Assembly (NCBI RefSeq): GCF_013404085.1
Contig: NZ_JABFHO010000001.1
Span: 2,057,001-2,121,000 of the forward strand
Source: Winogradskyella helgolandensis
GTDB taxonomy: Bacteria > Bacteroidota > Bacteroidia > Flavobacteriales > Flavobacteriaceae
DNA length: 64,000 nt
Direction: 5' to 3'
Shown: positions 46,521 through 56,223 of the stretch, piece after piece
Numbering within the stretch: position 1 is the first letter of the stretch
How the letters are laid out: each line of letters opens with the position of its first letter
Position numbers and translations under genes: made by a program
The notes under the pieces: model-generated
Databases searched by the model: none
What the model saw: only the letters and a program-made list of their open reading frames with translations
Told to the model about the DNA's origin: nothing

Positions 46521-47159
46521 ATGAAAAGAATTCTAATTATTACTGTCGCGTTAACGTGCTTCAGTGCATCGCTAGCACAACAAAAACAAGCTGATTTTAA
46601 AACAGTTTCAGGTTTAAAAATGGAAACTGAATATGCATCAGATATAGAAGAAGTAAGTGATATTCTAAGTTTTGAAGGCATTGATTATATGAGGTTAAAA
46701 TTTTCTGGAGAGCAACTTAAAGGAAAAAGTTACAGGCTCTCAGTCAAGGAAATTTGGGATGGTAAAATAGTGTCTGACACAGCCGTTATGGACAGTAGAA
46801 GTATTGGTGTTAAGCACTTTGAAACTTTAAGTGATACGGTGTTTAAAATGAAAGTTATTTCTAAACATACCGAAGATAATAAATTAAAAATGACATTTAA
46901 GTTCCCAAGATTTAGTGTCAATAAAACCTATGAAGCTATTGACTCTGAAAATTATAGTTTAAGAAATCTAGCCGATGAAAGCAATTTAGAAATCAGCTAT
47001 AACAAGTCATTCTATCTGTTAGCCTATATTTTACCTTACGAAAGAGAAGATGGGTCTTTGTCTTGGTGTGACGTAGGAACCTCAGGAAAGGATATTGAAA
47101 ACTGGGGTGAGAAATTCGGAATTAAACATTACTTACTTTTCGAAATGAAATTTGAGTAG
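46521..47159 (+). CDS. Exported protein of unknown function
   Basis: A 212-residue protein with a signal peptide (about 1-19, ending ASLAQ). No family recognised. It is beta-rich and ends near EREDGSLSWCDVGTSGKDIENWGEKFGIKHY, which may carry a single reactive Cys. It lies 15 bases after the preceding exported-protein gene and is probably the last gene of the ECF sigma operon. Confidence 0.7.
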   Translation: MKRILIITVALTCFSASLAQQKQADFKTVSGLKMETEYASDIEEVSDILSFEGIDYMRLKFSGEQLKGKSYRLSVKEIWDGKIVSDTAVMDSRSIGVKHFETLSDTVFKMKVISKHTEDNKLKMTFKFPRFSVNKTYEAIDSENYSLRNLADESNLEISYNKSFYLLAYILPYEREDGSLSWCDVGTSGKDIENWGEKFGIKHYLLFEMKFE

Positions 47160-47161
47160 CC

Positions 47162-47548
47162 TTATCCAAAAAATACACTATGTAAATATCGACCAGGAGT
47201 AAATGTAAACGCGCCAGCAATAATGATTGCACCAAAGTAGAGTAAAATCATTTTTCGTTTATGAGCGTTTACATTGCCTTTTTTAATAGCGATATATGCC
47301 GTTGGTACAGTCCAAAATGTTAAAACGCTAAAAAGATGAATCCAGCCAAAATGATTTAAAAAGCGTCCACCAACTGCAGCAGGCATAAATAATGTCACGG
47401 TTGCTGTAAACAACATTAAAATCATATAAATTCTACCAAGAAATTTATGAGTTTTAGTTCCTTTTTTTACAATTAAAAGATAAGCACCAATAAATACACA
47501 AGGTAAAACTGTGTATAAATGAAGAAACATTAAGGTTTTATATGCCAT
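47162..47548 (-). CDS. DUF2306-like membrane protein
   Basis: A 128-residue protein with four hydrophobic helices. The first loop carries KGTKTHKFLGRIYMILM, the H-x-x-x-GR-x-Y pattern typical of DUF2306, and a later GNVNAHKRKMIL repeats the His-Lys-Arg theme. The conserved histidines suggest a heme- or metal-binding membrane role, but this is not established. It lies 14 bases after the helicase gene on the minus strand. Confidence 0.78.
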   Translation of the reverse strand: MAYKTLMFLHLYTVLPCVFIGAYLLIVKKGTKTHKFLGRIYMILMLFTATVTLFMPAAVGGRFLNHFGWIHLFSVLTFWTVPTAYIAIKKGNVNAHKRKMILLYFGAIIIAGAFTFTPGRYLHSVFFG

Positions 47549-47562
47549 GCTTTAATAACTGA

Positions 47563-48798
47563 TTAATACCAACGTTTCTTCTTCTTCTTAGAAGCCTCAC
47601 TTTTACGACCTTTTTTATACTTACTACCTTGTCTTCTGTGCACAATAGGTTCTGCTTTTGGATCCAAAGGATAAGGATGTTCCGTTTCTACCGGAATCTG
47701 AACATTGATAGCTTGTTGTATCTTTTTTACATAATTTTTCTCATCAGCAGAACACAGCGAATACGAGTTTCCTGTATGACCAGCTCTACCAGTTCTACCA
47801 ATTCTATGTACATAAGTTTCGGGTATTCCTGGCATATCAAAATTAAGCACGTTATCTAATTCATTAATATCAATACCACGTGCAGCAACATCTGTAGCAA
47901 TAAGGATTTTAACGTAACCGTTTTTAAATTTGTTTAAAGCAGTTTGTCTTTCACTTTGTGGTTTATCACCGTGAATACTATTTACAGAGAATCCATTTTT
48001 TAATAAGGTTTCTTCAAGCTTATCTACACCATTTCTGGTACGTCTAAAAATAAGAACATTACCTTCAATAGTGTTACGCATTAAATGTAAACATAATTCA
48101 ATTTTATTTTGCTTAGGAACATAATACAATAACTGATTTACATTTTTAGCAACCGATTTTGTTGGAGTCACATCAATACGTTCAGGATCTTTAAGTAGTG
48201 TATTGGCTAATTCTTCAATTTTATACGGAATCGTTGCCGAGAACAATAAGGTTTGTTTTTCTTGAGGACAAAGACGTTCTATCTTTTTAACGTCATCAAT
48301 AAAACCCATGTTTAACATTAAATCGGCTTCATCTAAAACTAAGGTTTCAATAAAATCAAGATTGATATAATCTTGCTTGTGTAAATCGAGTAAACGACCA
48401 GGAGTGGCCACTAAAATATCAATCCCTTTTTTTAACGTATCTATTTGAGGTTCTATGGATGCACCACCAAAAACAGTTAAGGTGGTTAAATTTGTATTTT
48501 CAGCATAGGTTTTAAAATTCTTTTGAATTTGTAAGGCTAATTCTCGGGTCGGACTAATAATCAACGCTCTAATTTTCTTACCTTTTTTTGGAGCATCTTG
48601 CTTATCGTACAATTTCTGTAAAATAGGTAAAGCAAAAGCGGCTGTTTTACCAGTACCAGTTTGTGCGGAGACGATAACATCTTTTCCTTCTAAAACCAAC
48701 GGAATAGTACGTTGTTGTACCAAAGTAGGTTCAACATAACCTGAAGCATCAACGGCTTTAAGTAAAGGTTTTATTAAGCTTAAGTCTTTAAATGACAT
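47563..48798 (-). CDS. DEAD-box RNA helicase, RhlE-like
   Basis: A 411-residue helicase. The Q motif (GYVEPTLVQQRTIP), Walker A SAQTGTGKT (about 44-52), VLDEADLM, SAT and HRIGRTGRAG are all in place. The C-terminus is short and basic (RRQGSKYKKGRKSEASKKKKKRWY), typical of RhlE-like proteins acting on rRNA or cold-structured mRNA. It is probably cotranscribed with the DUF2306-like gene. Confidence 0.95.
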   Translation of the reverse strand: MSFKDLSLIKPLLKAVDASGYVEPTLVQQRTIPLVLEGKDVIVSAQTGTGKTAAFALPILQKLYDKQDAPKKGKKIRALIISPTRELALQIQKNFKTYAENTNLTTLTVFGGASIEPQIDTLKKGIDILVATPGRLLDLHKQDYINLDFIETLVLDEADLMLNMGFIDDVKKIERLCPQEKQTLLFSATIPYKIEELANTLLKDPERIDVTPTKSVAKNVNQLLYYVPKQNKIELCLHLMRNTIEGNVLIFRRTRNGVDKLEETLLKNGFSVNSIHGDKPQSERQTALNKFKNGYVKILIATDVAARGIDINELDNVLNFDMPGIPETYVHRIGRTGRAGHTGNSYSLCSADEKNYVKKIQQAINVQIPVETEHPYPLDPKAEPIVHRRQGSKYKKGRKSEASKKKKKRWY

Positions 48799-48820
48799 AT
48801 GATTTTGTATTTATTAAGTT

Positions 48821-48893
48821 TGTCATTCCTGCGAAAGAAGGAATCCACTTTGTTAATCGTAGCTTGTTGATTCCTACCTACGCAGGAATGACA
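48821..48893. repeat. Inverted repeat element (TGTCATTCCTGCG ends)
   Basis: TGTCATTCCTGCG (48821-48833) and its exact complement (48881-48893) bound a 73-base element whose inner part also pairs partly (GGAATC/GATTCC). This is one of the common palindromic intergenic repeats of flavobacteria and other phyla. Confidence 0.8.
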
Positions 48894-48963
48894 AATAAGG
48901 TAACAAAGGTAGAATAATTCTTAATTCAAACTTTGATGTAAATATTTTAAAATTACAAACCAC

Positions 48964-49072
48964 GTCAGTTTGAGTGATTTGCTGCGTATGAGCTAATAGT
49001 ATCGAGAACCACATCTATTCAATTACTTCTCGATACAATCTACTAAAAAAAAGTGGAATACTCGAAGTGACA
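48964..49072. repeat. Second imperfect inverted repeat element
   Basis: The ends GTCAGTTTGAGT (48964-) and ACTCGAAGTGAC (-49072) pair at 10 of 12 positions. Inside, GTATCGAGAA (48999-49008) and TTCTCGATAC (49027-49036) pair perfectly. The words TTCTCGATAC and TCGAAGTGACA recur in flavobacterial intergenic repeats. It is probably non-autonomous and decayed. Confidence 0.6.
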
Positions 49073-49080
49073 TTATCTTA

Positions 49081-50037
49081 CTACCAACGTTCAGATATCC
49101 AATCCTTTTGTTCTATCTCAGATAAAAATGTCCAAGCAATAAACCGACTGATTTTATGACCTTGTCCCATTTCAATAGTCTTTACAGCAGTGGCATTCAC
49201 TTTTTCTAAAACTTTATAGGTAGGTTTTAAAGTCGCTTCTTTTGAAATTAAACTCGTGAACCAAAAACATTGTTTTCCAAAATGTTTACTCTCATAAATC
49301 ATGTCTTTTACAAAACGTGCTTCACCTCCTTTGGTCCATAATTCATTATGTTGTCCGCCAAAATTTAAAAGTGCCTTGTTAGGTCGTTTTCCTTTGAGGT
49401 TCCTTTGTTTTTTTAGACTTGCTTTTTGAGCATCTTCAGCAGAAGCATGAAATGGTGGATTACAAATTGTAAAATCTACTTTTTCTTCTGGTTTGAGAAT
49501 ATCATAGAAAAAGTTGTTTGCTTTTTCTTGACGTCTAATTTCTAGAGTAGACCTTAATTTATAATTTTTTTGCTCAATGGCTTTCGCAGATATAATAGCC
49601 GCTTCATCAGTATCACTTCCTATAAACGACCAACCATATTCATGCTGACCAATAATTGGATATATACAGTTAGCACCAACACCAAGATCGAAACCTTTAA
49701 TGTGGTTTCCTTTAGGGATTTTTGTGTTATCTCCCTTTAAAAGGTCTGCAATATTATGAATATAATCTGCGCGACCAGGAATTGGTGGGCATAAATAATG
49801 CTCAGGAATATCCCAATACTCTAATCCGTAATGGTGAATTAATAAAGCTTTATTAAGTGCTTTAACGGCTGCAGGATTGAAAAAATCTATAGAATCGTCA
49901 CCATATTTATTCGGCGCCACATAAGGACGCAATTCTGGCGAGCTTTTTATAAGCGCATCAAAATTATAACGCGAACGATGTTTACTTCTTGGGTGAAGTT
50001 CAGATTTTATTTCAGGATGTGATTTTTTCTTTTCCAA
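49081..50037 (-). CDS. rlmF: 23S rRNA (adenine(1618)-N6)-methyltransferase RlmF
   Basis: A 318-residue methyltransferase. The family start KSELHPRSKHRSRYNFDALI, SAM-binding DLGVGANCIYP and catalytic NPPFHAS are distinctive. It methylates A1618 (E. coli numbering) of 23S rRNA. It appears to be transcribed alone, with repeat elements on its downstream side. Confidence 0.95.
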   Translation of the reverse strand: MEKKKSHPEIKSELHPRSKHRSRYNFDALIKSSPELRPYVAPNKYGDDSIDFFNPAAVKALNKALLIHHYGLEYWDIPEHYLCPPIPGRADYIHNIADLLKGDNTKIPKGNHIKGFDLGVGANCIYPIIGQHEYGWSFIGSDTDEAAIISAKAIEQKNYKLRSTLEIRRQEKANNFFYDILKPEEKVDFTICNPPFHASAEDAQKASLKKQRNLKGKRPNKALLNFGGQHNELWTKGGEARFVKDMIYESKHFGKQCFWFTSLISKEATLKPTYKVLEKVNATAVKTIEMGQGHKISRFIAWTFLSEIEQKDWISERW

Positions 50038-50139
50038 TACTTAATAATTTATGAAGGCAAAGATAGTGGAAAAGAAATTGGGTTATTGAGACCTTAGCTT
50101 AAATAACCCAATTCATTTTGTATAATAATAACGATGAAA

Positions 50140-50823
50140 TTAATCTACTTTTTTGAAACGTAGAATTTCATTACCAGTTTCATTGTAAAAGGATAAGGTT
50201 AGTCCTTCTTTTTTATATTTCGAAATACTATTAAATGCTTTATCAAAATGATCTGGAATCAACATATCCACACACATTTTTCGGGTTGAAGCCATCGCGC
50301 CAAATTCAATAGCATCAGAAGTGATATTTTTTATTTGTCCGCTATAACTATTGCAACCATTGGTGCCAAATGCACGCATTTCTGTTATGTTGATTTCAAG
50401 TGTTGGAATATTGTTATTCGCGATTTCAATAGGGTCTCCACTAATATGTGTTGCCGCCCAAATATCGTGAATCTCTAATTTAGGATCTTGTTTTTTCTCT
50501 ATCACGTTTACAAGATCGTATTGAATGGAAGCGGCATCAGCAGGCACATTTTCTGAGTTTAATGCGGTCTCAGTTACTTCAATTTTTTGTAAGTAACCAG
50601 GTTCAAAAGTAAAACCATTTATAGGTGCATAAAAGTTAGACCAGTCTGCATTGTCGTAATCGTCTGCTTTGGTTACTTGCAAGCATGTTGTTTTTCCTGC
50701 GCCAGCATCACAATCTACTTTAGAGCTATTAACCCAATAGGTGGATGTCGTTTTTTTCGTTGAACCACAAGAAGATAAAACTGTAGCTAGTATAATAATT
50801 GGAAGGTTTTTTAATAGTTTCAT
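50140..50823 (-). CDS. Lipoprotein with DUF4377 and META domains
   Basis: A 227-residue predicted lipoprotein (lipobox LSSCGS, Cys about 19). The first half (TYWVNSSKVDCDAGAGKTTCLQV ... PGYLQKIEV) matches DUF4377. The second half (THISGDPIEIANNNIPTLEINITEMRAFGTNGCNSYSG ... STRKMCV) matches the META domain of HslJ-like proteins. It is probably an outer-membrane or periplasmic stress-related protein. Function is not established. Confidence 0.85.
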   Translation of the reverse strand: MKLLKNLPIIILATVLSSCGSTKKTTSTYWVNSSKVDCDAGAGKTTCLQVTKADDYDNADWSNFYAPINGFTFEPGYLQKIEVTETALNSENVPADAASIQYDLVNVIEKKQDPKLEIHDIWAATHISGDPIEIANNNIPTLEINITEMRAFGTNGCNSYSGQIKNITSDAIEFGAMASTRKMCVDMLIPDHFDKAFNSISKYKKEGLTLSFYNETGNEILRFKKVD

Positions 50824-50898
50824 TGTTATGATTTAGTTGTTCAGACTATGAATTTCAAAAGTCTTGCCAAATGGGTTTCATAAAATGTTAAAAAAATA

Positions 50899-51699
50899 TT
50901 AGAGTGGGTTTTCACCTGAATTTTCAGCAATAATGAAGAGATAATCACCTAAGTTATTTTCATAAGATTTCATTACATCATTGATTTTTTTGTCATCAAT
51001 ATCGTTTTTCAAAGTTGCTAAGCCAAGTTCTATCTCCTCCATGTTAGTTAAATTACTAAAAGAAGAAATGCCATGTCTTATGCTGTCGTCAAAATATACT
51101 TCTGGATTATGTTTACCACAGTACAAAAAATGATCTTCTAAATCGGGTTGAATAGTGTAAGATTTCGTTTTTATAATTTTAAATCCTGAATAACTAATAG
51201 CCTTTTCAACGCGCTCCAAAGTTGGCATCTGTGCAATTAAATCTTCCATCATTTTTGGGAAATAATGATTTAACCAGTAGCCTTTCATTTGTTCTGGAGT
51301 AGAAGTGAAGATTACAATTTTACCTTGAGGTTTTAAAACATATGCTAATTCCGAAAACGCTTGCATTAGATTAGACCATTGATGAATAGTTAAGGTTGAA
51401 AAAACACCATCAACACTATTTTGTGGTAAGTACGTTCTCTCTGCTAAGCCCATTTTCCATGATATATTTCTGTTCTTAGATAGTGCTTGTTTTAGCATCT
51501 CAATAGACGGATCCATACCAACACATTGAAATCCTTTGTCGTAAAGTGCATTTGTATAATTGCCCGTTCCGCAACCAATATCTAAATACAGACCTTCTTT
51601 TTTAGGATTAAGATGTTTAATGAGTTGTTCGGTTAAATACGGATCTGCTTGAAGGGGTTGGTTATAGTTGATTCCTATTTGGTTGTTTTTTGTTGACAT
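50899..51699 (-). CDS. Class I SAM-dependent methyltransferase
   Basis: A 266-residue methyltransferase of the type 11 / UbiE-like fold: YLDIGCGTGNYTNAL (SAM motif, about 38-52), CVGMDPSIEML, then VDGVFSTLTIHQWSN and LKPQGKIVIFTSTP. The substrate is unknown. It lies 12 bases downstream of the pyruvate carboxylase gene on the same strand and is probably cotranscribed. Confidence 0.87.
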   Translation of the reverse strand: MSTKNNQIGINYNQPLQADPYLTEQLIKHLNPKKEGLYLDIGCGTGNYTNALYDKGFQCVGMDPSIEMLKQALSKNRNISWKMGLAERTYLPQNSVDGVFSTLTIHQWSNLMQAFSELAYVLKPQGKIVIFTSTPEQMKGYWLNHYFPKMMEDLIAQMPTLERVEKAISYSGFKIIKTKSYTIQPDLEDHFLYCGKHNPEVYFDDSIRHGISSFSNLTNMEEIELGLATLKNDIDDKKINDVMKSYENNLGDYLFIIAENSGENPL

Positions 51700-51711
51700 A
51701 AATCTATTTTC

Positions 51712-54700
51712 TCACTCAAAGGTAACAATCAAATCATCCTGTTTTACCATGCTACCTTCAGATAAAGTCACTGATTTTATTTTTCCAGATTTATGTGCGG
51801 TAACGGTTGTTTCCATTTTCATGGCTTCAATCACAAATAATGGATCATTTTCTTTAACAGTTGTACCTTTCTTCACTAAAACTTTATAAAGTGAGCCTTG
51901 TAATGGTGCGCCTATTTGGTTCGTGTCTTCTTTATCGATTTTTATGTTTTCAACCTTTTTTATATTTAAAGAGGTGTCAAATATTTCAACAAAACGGTTT
52001 TCACCATTCACTTTAAAAAACACCGTTCTTACACCAGCATCATTAGGAATACTAACCGATAATAATTTTACAATAATCGTTTTTCCTGGTTCTAAAGTGA
52101 TGTTCGTTTCCTCTTGAAGCTTCATACCAAAAAAGAAATCTTTTGTTGGGATGAGTGCTATATTTCCATATGTCTTATAATTTTCATGGGCACTTTCAAA
52201 TACTTTTGGATATAACATATAGGAAAGAAAATCTTCCATTTCAATAGGTCTTGTAAATCCTTGTTGGAATTTCTTTTTAAAAGCAGCAAATTCTTTTGTA
52301 AAATCTACAGGTTTTAAATGTGCATTTGGGCGATCGGTATAGGCTTCCTTATTTCGTAGTATAATTTTTTGAAGTTCCTTCGGAAAACCTCCAACAGGTT
52401 GTCCTAAATCTCCTTTGAAGAAATTGATTACGGATTCTGGAAACGAAATACTGTCTCCGCGTTCCATCACATCTTCAGGTGTTAAATTGTTAGTCACCAT
52501 AAAAATCGCCATATCACCAACGACTTTAGAACTTGGTGTGACTTTGATGAGGTTTCCAAACATCATGTTGACTTTCGCATACATTTTCTTAACGTCATCA
52601 AAGCGATCTCCTAATCCTAATGCAATGGCTTGAGGTCGTAAATTTGAATATTGACCGCCAGGAATTTCATGTTGATATACTTCTGCCGTTCCTGCTTTTA
52701 ATCCCGATTCAAATGGGTAATACATTTCGCGTGTATCTTCCCAATAATTTGAAAATTGATTCAATGTTGTCATATCAAAATCGTGAGCGCGTTCTTGACC
52801 TTTCATCATTTCTACAACAGCATTAAAATTAGGTTGTGAAGTGAGACCTGAAAGTCCACCCAATGCCACATCAACTACATCAACTCCGGCTTCAATAGCT
52901 TTTAAATAGGTTGCCGTTTGTAAAGATGAGGTATCGTGGGTGTGGAGCTGAATTGGAATATTCACAGTGTCTTTTAATGCACCAACCAATTCCGTGGCAG
53001 CATACGGTTTTAGTAAACCTGCCATGTCTTTTATGGCAATCATATGAGCACCAGCATTTTCTAAATCTTTAGCGAGTTGCGTATAATAGTTGAGGTTGTA
53101 TTTGGTTTGCTTTGGGTCCAAAATATCACCTGTATAACTAATGGCAGCTTGTGCAATGCCTCCTGTTTTATCACGAACATAATTAATACTGGGTTCCATC
53201 GCTTTTACCCAATTGAGCGAGTCGAAAATTCTAAAAATATCAACTCCGTTTTCCCAAGATTTTTCAACAAATTTTTCAATTAAATTATCCGGATAAGCTT
53301 TATAACCCACAGCATTTGAACCTCGCAGCAACATTTGGAATAAAATGTTAGGCACCGCCTTCCGTAATTCTCGTAACCGTGTCCAAGGACTTTCGTGTAA
53401 AAAGCGCATGCAAACATCAAAGGTTGCACCTCCCCAAACTTCCATACTGAAGGTATTAGGATGGTTTTTTGCGAAACTTTCTGCCACTTTAAGCATATCG
53501 TAACTTCGCATACGTGTTGCTAAAAGTGATTGATGTGCATCACGCATCGTAGTATCAGTGTAATGTATTTTGTTATCGTCTTTCAACCATTCGCAAAAAG
53601 CTTCAGGACCCAGTTCTGTTAATAGATCTTTGGTGCCTTTTGGAAACGCCTCCGAACGATTGTATTTAGGAACTTTAGCCGTTCTGAAAATTTTGGTCTG
53701 ATCAATATTTTTAACATCAGAATTGCCATTAACAATAACTTCGGCTAAGAAATTGACGGCTTTCGTCGTTCTATCTTGAGGTAATTTTATTTCGAATAAA
53801 GCAGGAGTATTCTGAATGAAATTGACAGTAACTTTTCCGTCTTTAAACGTATCATGTTGAATCACATTTTGAAGAAAATGAATGTTGGTTCTAACACCTC
53901 TAATTCTAAATTCTTTTAAGGCGCGTGTCATTTTCCGAACAGCTCCATCGAGTGTTCTTCCGTGGGCTGATACTTTAACTAACATAGAATCGAAAAACGG
54001 ACTCACATTATAACCTTGGTAAATACTACCAGCATCCAAACGGATTCCCATTCCGGAAGCACTGCGGTACGTGGTAATGTTTCCGTAGTCTGGTGTGAAA
54101 TTATTTTCAGGATCTTCGGTTGTTAATCTACATTGTAATGCAAAACCGTAGGTTTCTAAAGAGTCTTGTTCGTATATTTTTATCTGTTTATCAGAAAGTT
54201 TATAACCTCCAGCAATAAAAATTTGTGTTTTTACCAAGTCGATTCCAGTAACCATTTCCGTAACGGTATGTTCCACTTGAATTCTAGGATTAACTTCGAT
54301 GAAATAGATATTGTCTTGTTCGTCGATTAGAAATTCAACAGTTCCGATGTTATTGTAATTGACTTCAGACGTAATAGCAACGGCATATTTGTAAAGCGCA
54401 TCTTTTACACTTTGAGAAACATTGTAAGAAGGAGCAACTTCAACTACTTTTTGGTGTCGACGCTGCACGGAACAATCGCGCTCAAACAAATGACGAATAT
54501 TACCATGTCGGTCAGCTACAATTTGTACTTCAATATGTTTTGGGTTTTCAACATATTTTTCTAAAAACATCGTGTCATCACCAAAAGCATTCAGAGATTC
54601 GTTTCTCGCGGAATCAAAATTTTGCTCTAAATCTTTATCATTTCTCACCACACGCATGCCACGTCCACCTCCGCCAGAAGCGGCTTTTAGCATTAACGGA

Positions 54701-55164
54701 TAACCAATGGTATTGGCTTCAGAAAGCGCGATTTTTAAAGATGTTAAGCTTTTTTTATTGCTTTCAATAATAGGAACGTTACACTTTACTGCGATTTTCT
54801 TGGCTGTAATTTTATCACCCAAAGCATCCATAACTTCAGGGTCTGGACCAATAAAAATGATATCATTTTCGGCACAACGTCTTGCAAATTCTGAATTTTC
54901 AGATAAGAAACCATAACCTGGATGAATGGCATCAACATTCTTTTCTTTGGCTAAAGCCACAATTTCTTCAATATCGAGATACGGCTTTAAAGGATCATTA
55001 TCTTCTCCAATCTGATAGGATTCATCAGCTTTATTTCTGTGTTGTGAATACCGGTCTTCATATGTGTAAACCGCAACGGTTGCAATATTAAGTTCTGTGC
55101 ATGCTCTTAAGACACGGATTGCAATTTCACTTCGATTGGCAACTAGAATTTTTTTGATTTTCAT
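51712..55164 (-). CDS. pyc: Pyruvate carboxylase
   Basis: A 1150-residue single-chain biotin enzyme that makes oxaloacetate from pyruvate and bicarbonate. The N-terminal biotin carboxylase (KKILVANRSEIAIRV; HPGYGFLSEN; KAASGGGGRGMRVV; EVNPRIQVEHTVTE) is followed by the carboxyltransferase (DTTMRDAHQSLLATRMRS, about 530; QLHTHDTS) and the C-terminal biotinyl domain, with the biotinylated lysine K1116 in EAMKMET. All three domains are complete. It replenishes the TCA cycle. Confidence 0.98.
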   Translation of the reverse strand: MKIKKILVANRSEIAIRVLRACTELNIATVAVYTYEDRYSQHRNKADESYQIGEDNDPLKPYLDIEEIVALAKEKNVDAIHPGYGFLSENSEFARRCAENDIIFIGPDPEVMDALGDKITAKKIAVKCNVPIIESNKKSLTSLKIALSEANTIGYPLMLKAASGGGGRGMRVVRNDKDLEQNFDSARNESLNAFGDDTMFLEKYVENPKHIEVQIVADRHGNIRHLFERDCSVQRRHQKVVEVAPSYNVSQSVKDALYKYAVAITSEVNYNNIGTVEFLIDEQDNIYFIEVNPRIQVEHTVTEMVTGIDLVKTQIFIAGGYKLSDKQIKIYEQDSLETYGFALQCRLTTEDPENNFTPDYGNITTYRSASGMGIRLDAGSIYQGYNVSPFFDSMLVKVSAHGRTLDGAVRKMTRALKEFRIRGVRTNIHFLQNVIQHDTFKDGKVTVNFIQNTPALFEIKLPQDRTTKAVNFLAEVIVNGNSDVKNIDQTKIFRTAKVPKYNRSEAFPKGTKDLLTELGPEAFCEWLKDDNKIHYTDTTMRDAHQSLLATRMRSYDMLKVAESFAKNHPNTFSMEVWGGATFDVCMRFLHESPWTRLRELRKAVPNILFQMLLRGSNAVGYKAYPDNLIEKFVEKSWENGVDIFRIFDSLNWVKAMEPSINYVRDKTGGIAQAAISYTGDILDPKQTKYNLNYYTQLAKDLENAGAHMIAIKDMAGLLKPYAATELVGALKDTVNIPIQLHTHDTSSLQTATYLKAIEAGVDVVDVALGGLSGLTSQPNFNAVVEMMKGQERAHDFDMTTLNQFSNYWEDTREMYYPFESGLKAGTAEVYQHEIPGGQYSNLRPQAIALGLGDRFDDVKKMYAKVNMMFGNLIKVTPSSKVVGDMAIFMVTNNLTPEDVMERGDSISFPESVINFFKGDLGQPVGGFPKELQKIILRNKEAYTDRPNAHLKPVDFTKEFAAFKKKFQQGFTRPIEMEDFLSYMLYPKVFESAHENYKTYGNIALIPTKDFFFGMKLQEETNITLEPGKTIIVKLLSVSIPNDAGVRTVFFKVNGENRFVEIFDTSLNIKKVENIKIDKEDTNQIGAPLQGSLYKVLVKKGTTVKENDPLFVIEAMKMETTVTAHKSGKIKSVTLSEGSMVKQDDLIVTFE

Positions 55165-55369
55165 AATTGGAAGGATATCTTTATTTGATTTGTATTCAGA
55201 CCTTGTAAAGGTATTAAAAGAATAACTACAACGTTTGCGTAAAAATGATATTATTTAACGCTATTCAGATTTTTAAAGGCTTATGGCAGATTCATAGCCT
55301 TATTGAAAACTAATTTCAACCTGATATTTTTCTCTCATGTGAGACGGTTTTGAAATTTTGATTTTAATG

Positions 55370-56005
55370 TTATTGTGCAAAAAACTTTAAGCGTTTTTTG
55401 AAGCGTTTTGGCAAAGCATCATTATCTAAAAGTAAGTCAATATGCATTATATTCTTGTGTTCTGCATAGAGTAATTGAAACAATTGAAAAATAGAAATAC
55501 TATCTTTTCCGCGTTCTTGCAATTCAAAAGTATCTCCAACTTTGACGTCTCCCTCTTTTAAAACTTTGACGTAAGCACCAGAGTAACCATGGGTAATAAA
55601 TTGTTGTAAAACAGTATCGGAACCAAACTTATGCGCGAATTTAAAACAAGGTTCTCTCGGTTGTGTAATTTGTACTAAGGAGTTTCCTAGTTTGTAGGTG
55701 TCTCCAATAAAAAGTTGTCGTTCATCTAAGCCTTCAACGGTTAAGTTTTCTCCTAACATACCAAACGTCCAGTCTAAATGTGGATATAAATCTTTCCAAT
55801 ATGGATACTGATTTGCAGAAAATAAATAACAAGCCTTAAATTCTCCTCCATGTACCTTTCGGTCTGAAACTTCATCTCCTTTCACATCTTCTTTTCCTAA
55901 AAATATTGGAGTATCCGTAGGTTTTTTATAGATACCTGTAGTGATTTCTTTTCCATTCCATAGGAATTTGGTGGGTTGTGCAATATTCGTTGAGATAATT
56001 TTCAT
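55370..56005 (-). CDS. MOSC domain protein (YiiM-like)
   Basis: A 211-residue MOSC protein. The family pattern VSDRKVHGGEFKACYLF, WTFGMLGENLTVEGL, and the conserved Cys in QPREPCFKF (a likely molybdenum-cofactor sulfur ligand) are present. YiiM-type proteins reduce N-hydroxylated compounds. A C-terminal helical extension follows the core. It is monocistronic on the minus strand, divergent from the large repeat protein. Confidence 0.9.
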   Translation of the reverse strand: MKIISTNIAQPTKFLWNGKEITTGIYKKPTDTPIFLGKEDVKGDEVSDRKVHGGEFKACYLFSANQYPYWKDLYPHLDWTFGMLGENLTVEGLDERQLFIGDTYKLGNSLVQITQPREPCFKFAHKFGSDTVLQQFITHGYSGAYVKVLKEGDVKVGDTFELQERGKDSISIFQLFQLLYAEHKNIMHIDLLLDNDALPKRFKKRLKFFAQ

Positions 56006-56223
56006 CCATTAAAAGTATAAAAAAAATAGTCACTTAGAAGGATGTTTTAAAATGGGTATTTTAAGTGTACATACGTTCTGTCAAATTATATAAATCTTGT
56101 TAATTATGTTAATAAAATGTTAAAGCAAATAAATTTTAAAACCCACTCATAGATAATCTCGTAGGTATTTGTGCTTTCCAAAATGGAAGTGTTTTTAACC
56201 AGTTTAATCAAATACTAATCAAC

